From Cohnella ginsengisoli (GTDB lineage Bacteria; Bacillota; Bacilli; Paenibacillales; Paenibacillaceae), in assembly GCF_029525555.1 (NCBI RefSeq), contig NZ_JAPDHZ010000002.1, positions 2,207,868-2,271,867 on the forward strand: a stretch of 64,000 nucleotides of DNA, read 5' to 3'. The notes beneath the pieces are model-generated. The model did not search any database, was not told the origin of the DNA, and was given only the letters and a program-made list of their open reading frames with translations. Numbering within the stretch: position 1 is the first letter of the stretch; each line of letters opens with the position of its first letter. Shown here in pieces: positions 62,596 to 64,000 of this stretch. Both the position numbers and the translations under genes were made by a program.

Positions 62596-62617
62596 ATTAG
62601 ATAATAATTATTCTAAT
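62596..62617. promoter_or_regulatory. AT-rich palindrome upstream of the CDF transporter gene
   Basis: ATTAGATAAT followed by AATTATTCTAAT forms a near-perfect dyad 22 bases before the transporter start. It resembles ATAATNATTAT operators of Fur/Zur-type and some ArsR-type metalloregulators, which suits a metal exporter. Regulator identity is inferred. Confidence 0.45.
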
Positions 62618-62639
62618 GTAAGGCGAAAGGAAGATCGTC

Positions 62640-63575
62640 ATGAACAACTACGATTTTCATCACCTTGATCATGTAAAAGAACAAAACACATCGAAAAAGA
62701 CGCTTTGGATTACCCTGCTGCTGACCTTGTTTTTTACGATCGTAGAAATTGTAGGCGGGCTTGTATCCAACTCTCTCGCCCTCCTCTCCGATTCGGCGCA
62801 CATGATCTCCGACGTGCTGGCTTTAGGCTTGAGCATGGCCGCTATTTATATGGCCACCCGCAAGCCCAACCGGAAGTACACGTTCGGCTTCCTCCGCTTT
62901 GAGATTATTGCCTCGTTTCTTAACGGTCTGGCGCTTGCCGTTATTGCAGTAGGCATTTTTGCGGAAGGGATCAAACGCATCATTCAGCCGCAAGCCGTCG
63001 ATATGCCTCTCATGCTAACGATCGCATCCGTCGGCTTGGCCGTGAACGTCGTTCTTACGATCGTACTCAGCCGCAGCACGAAGAAAGAAGACAATTTGAA
63101 CGTAAAAAGCGCGCTTTGGCACTTTGTCGGAGACCTGCTAAGCTCCGTCGGCATTATTGTTTCCGCTATTCTTATACACTTTACCGGCCTCTTGATTTTA
63201 GACCCGTTGATCAGCATGGTCGTCGGAGGGATTATTTTCCTCGGAGGGTTCAAGATCATCCGCGAATCCTATCTCGTGCTGATGGAGACCGTCCCCGAGC
63301 AGTTCGATCTGGATGCCATTCGCGCAGAGATCAACGGCTTGGACATCGTCGCGGACGTTCACGAGCTTCATCTGTGGGCGGTGACGACCGAGCATTATTC
63401 GCTGACCGCGCATGTATTCGTCAAGAAAGAGGTGGAGCCCTTCTGCGCGATTTCGGCGATTAATGATCTTTTGAAAAATAAATACGGAATCGAGCATTCA
63501 ACGCTCCAGATTGAACACCCGATTTTGCATGATCACGGAGATTATGGAAGAGCGTTTATGCTGAAGCAAGCTTAA
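62640..63575 (+). CDS. czcD: Cation diffusion facilitator (CzcD-like metal exporter)
   Basis: A 311-aa CDF-family H+/metal antiporter for Zn, Cd or Co. A short His-rich head (YDFHHLDHVKE) precedes six TM helices. The TM2 metal site SNSLALLSDSAHMISD and TM5 site ALWHFVGDLLSSVG give the expected HxxxD/HxxD pairs; the cytoplasmic C-terminal domain (VPEQFDLDAIRAEINGLDIVADVHELHLWAVT) is complete. ATG 62640 follows AAAGGAAG. Preceded by an AT-rich dyad that may bind a metalloregulator. Confidence 0.92.
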   Translation: MNNYDFHHLDHVKEQNTSKKTLWITLLLTLFFTIVEIVGGLVSNSLALLSDSAHMISDVLALGLSMAAIYMATRKPNRKYTFGFLRFEIIASFLNGLALAVIAVGIFAEGIKRIIQPQAVDMPLMLTIASVGLAVNVVLTIVLSRSTKKEDNLNVKSALWHFVGDLLSSVGIIVSAILIHFTGLLILDPLISMVVGGIIFLGGFKIIRESYLVLMETVPEQFDLDAIRAEINGLDIVADVHELHLWAVTTEHYSLTAHVFVKKEVEPFCAISAINDLLKNKYGIEHSTLQIEHPILHDHGDYGRAFMLKQA

Positions 63576-63578
63576 GCC

Positions 63579-63827
63579 TTATTCTAAAGCCTTGGACATC
63601 CGATCGCCCAAATCCTGAGTAAGCAGGTTCAATTGCTCGCCCAGCGCGGCGATCTCCTCGATCGAACCCAGCTGCTCCTCCGTCGCGTTGAGAACACCTT
63701 TGACATTAGAAGCGGTAGCTTGCGAAATATGGTTCATTTCCGCGACCTGTCTGGCTCCCGCTACGATGCGATGGAAGGTGTGGCTCGTCTCCTCGATCTT
63801 CCGGACGCCCAAGCCCATAAATAACAT
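63579..63827 (-). pseudogene. 3' fragment of a methyl-accepting chemotaxis protein gene
   Basis: 82 codons matching the extreme C-terminal signalling coiled coil of an MCP (VRKIEETSHTFHRIVAGARQVAEMNHISQATASNVKGVL, EEIAALGEQLNLLTQDL). The sensor, HAMP and hairpin tip are missing, and a hairpin lies where the rest of the gene should be, so it is a truncated relic. The stop is 4 bases from the CDF stop. Confidence 0.7.
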
Positions 63828-63848
63828 CGAACCACATGAACAGACGAG

Positions 63849-63885
63849 AGGCCATCCTTTGGGAGCTATGCCCGAAGGACGGCCT
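63849..63885 (+). terminator. Strong hairpin
   Basis: AGGCCATCCTTTGGG-N7-CCCGAAGGACGGCCT followed by TTCTATTC. A 15-bp stem with two mismatched or G-U positions. It may terminate read-through from the CDF gene. Confidence 0.6.
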
Positions 63886-63914
63886 TTCTATTCAATCGCG
63901 AAGTCAATTTTCCA

Positions 63915-63943
63915 TTGACATTTATGGGCACTTTATCTATGAT
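63915..63943 (+). promoter_or_regulatory. Near-consensus sigma-A promoter
   Basis: TTGACA (63915-63920), 17-bp spacer, TATGAT (63938-63943). Downstream, ACCT-GTCTGAT-AGGT is a dyad at the expected transcription start, a possible repressor operator. It drives the gene starting at 63984. Confidence 0.75.
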
Positions 63944-63983
63944 TGACCTGTCTGATAGGTAAACAGGGAAGAAGGAAAGGCTT

Positions 63984-64000
63984 ATGAAGAAAATACAGAA
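63984..64000 (+). CDS. Start of a truncated gene at the window end
   Basis: ATG AAG AAA ATA CAG preceded by GGAAAGG at good spacing and by the near-consensus promoter at 63915. Only five codons are visible, so no product can be named. Confidence 0.6.

Overview
The window is a GC-rich chromosomal segment from a Gram-positive, carbohydrate-degrading member of the Paenibacillaceae, most likely Cohnella or a close relative. This is inferred from gene content: CUT1 sugar ABC transporters without their own ATPase (LplB/LplC-type), a YesM-type sensor kinase and YesN-type AraC response regulator, large secreted multidomain proteins with SLH, FN3 and LamG-like modules, copper-amine-oxidase-like stalk-domain proteins, an IS1182 transposase, and frequent TTG/GTG starts behind strong GGAGG sites. 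No rRNA, tRNA or CRISPR array was seen.

Layout. 0-5.2 kb: a GH27 alpha-galactosidase faces a GH43-GH51 arabinofuranosidase operon, with a 51-bp tandem-repeat array filling the convergent gap. 5.4-8.7 kb: housekeeping and stress genes (DinB-like, stalk protein, cupin, TetR). 8.8-23 kb: a DUF4874/DUF4832 region holding a secreted enzyme-like protein with CBMs, a stalk protein, a solute-binding lipoprotein whose gene overlaps a YesM-type kinase gene, and a giant (about 2144 aa) SLH-anchored protein with two DUF4874/4832 units. 23-30 kb: a CUT1 ABC importer (binding protein plus two permeases) divergent from a GH31 glycosidase and a YesN response regulator. 30-34 kb: FN3 protein, then two more 51-bp arrays, one interrupted by an IS1182 element. 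34-45.4 kb: a polysaccharide-lyase locus (membrane-anchored AraC sensor-regulator, LipO/LplB/LplC-type importer, about 1418-aa heparinase II/III-like protein, FN3/LamG protein). 45.6-49.5 kb: 2-hydroxyacid dehydrogenase, two sugar-phosphate-isomerase-like TIM barrels and an EamA exporter. 49.7-53.3 kb: heterodimeric ABC exporter. The rest holds DUF4288, VOC, a GGDEF-EAL protein, a LytTR remnant, GH42 beta-galactosidase with divergent AraC regulator, two small membrane-anchored proteins, a CDF metal exporter and an MCP remnant.

Three cross-cutting observations. First, a co-linear 71-72 bp promoter element (two GATCTAAA-like half-sites about 21 nt apart, a GGGC block and TATGAT) lies upstream of both the secreted DUF4832 gene and the ABC importer operon about 15 kb away. 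It suggests one regulon linking DUF4832 proteins, importer, GH31 and the orphan kinase/regulator. Second, three intergenic arrays share an exact 51-bp period although their units differ, a fourth interval has a weaker 50-51 nt spacing, and two of the arrays share a seed motif. Third, about 20 single-base frameshifts sit in homopolymer runs, nearly all one base too long, so most 'broken' genes are probably sequence errors. Spans below cover the reconstructed full genes.
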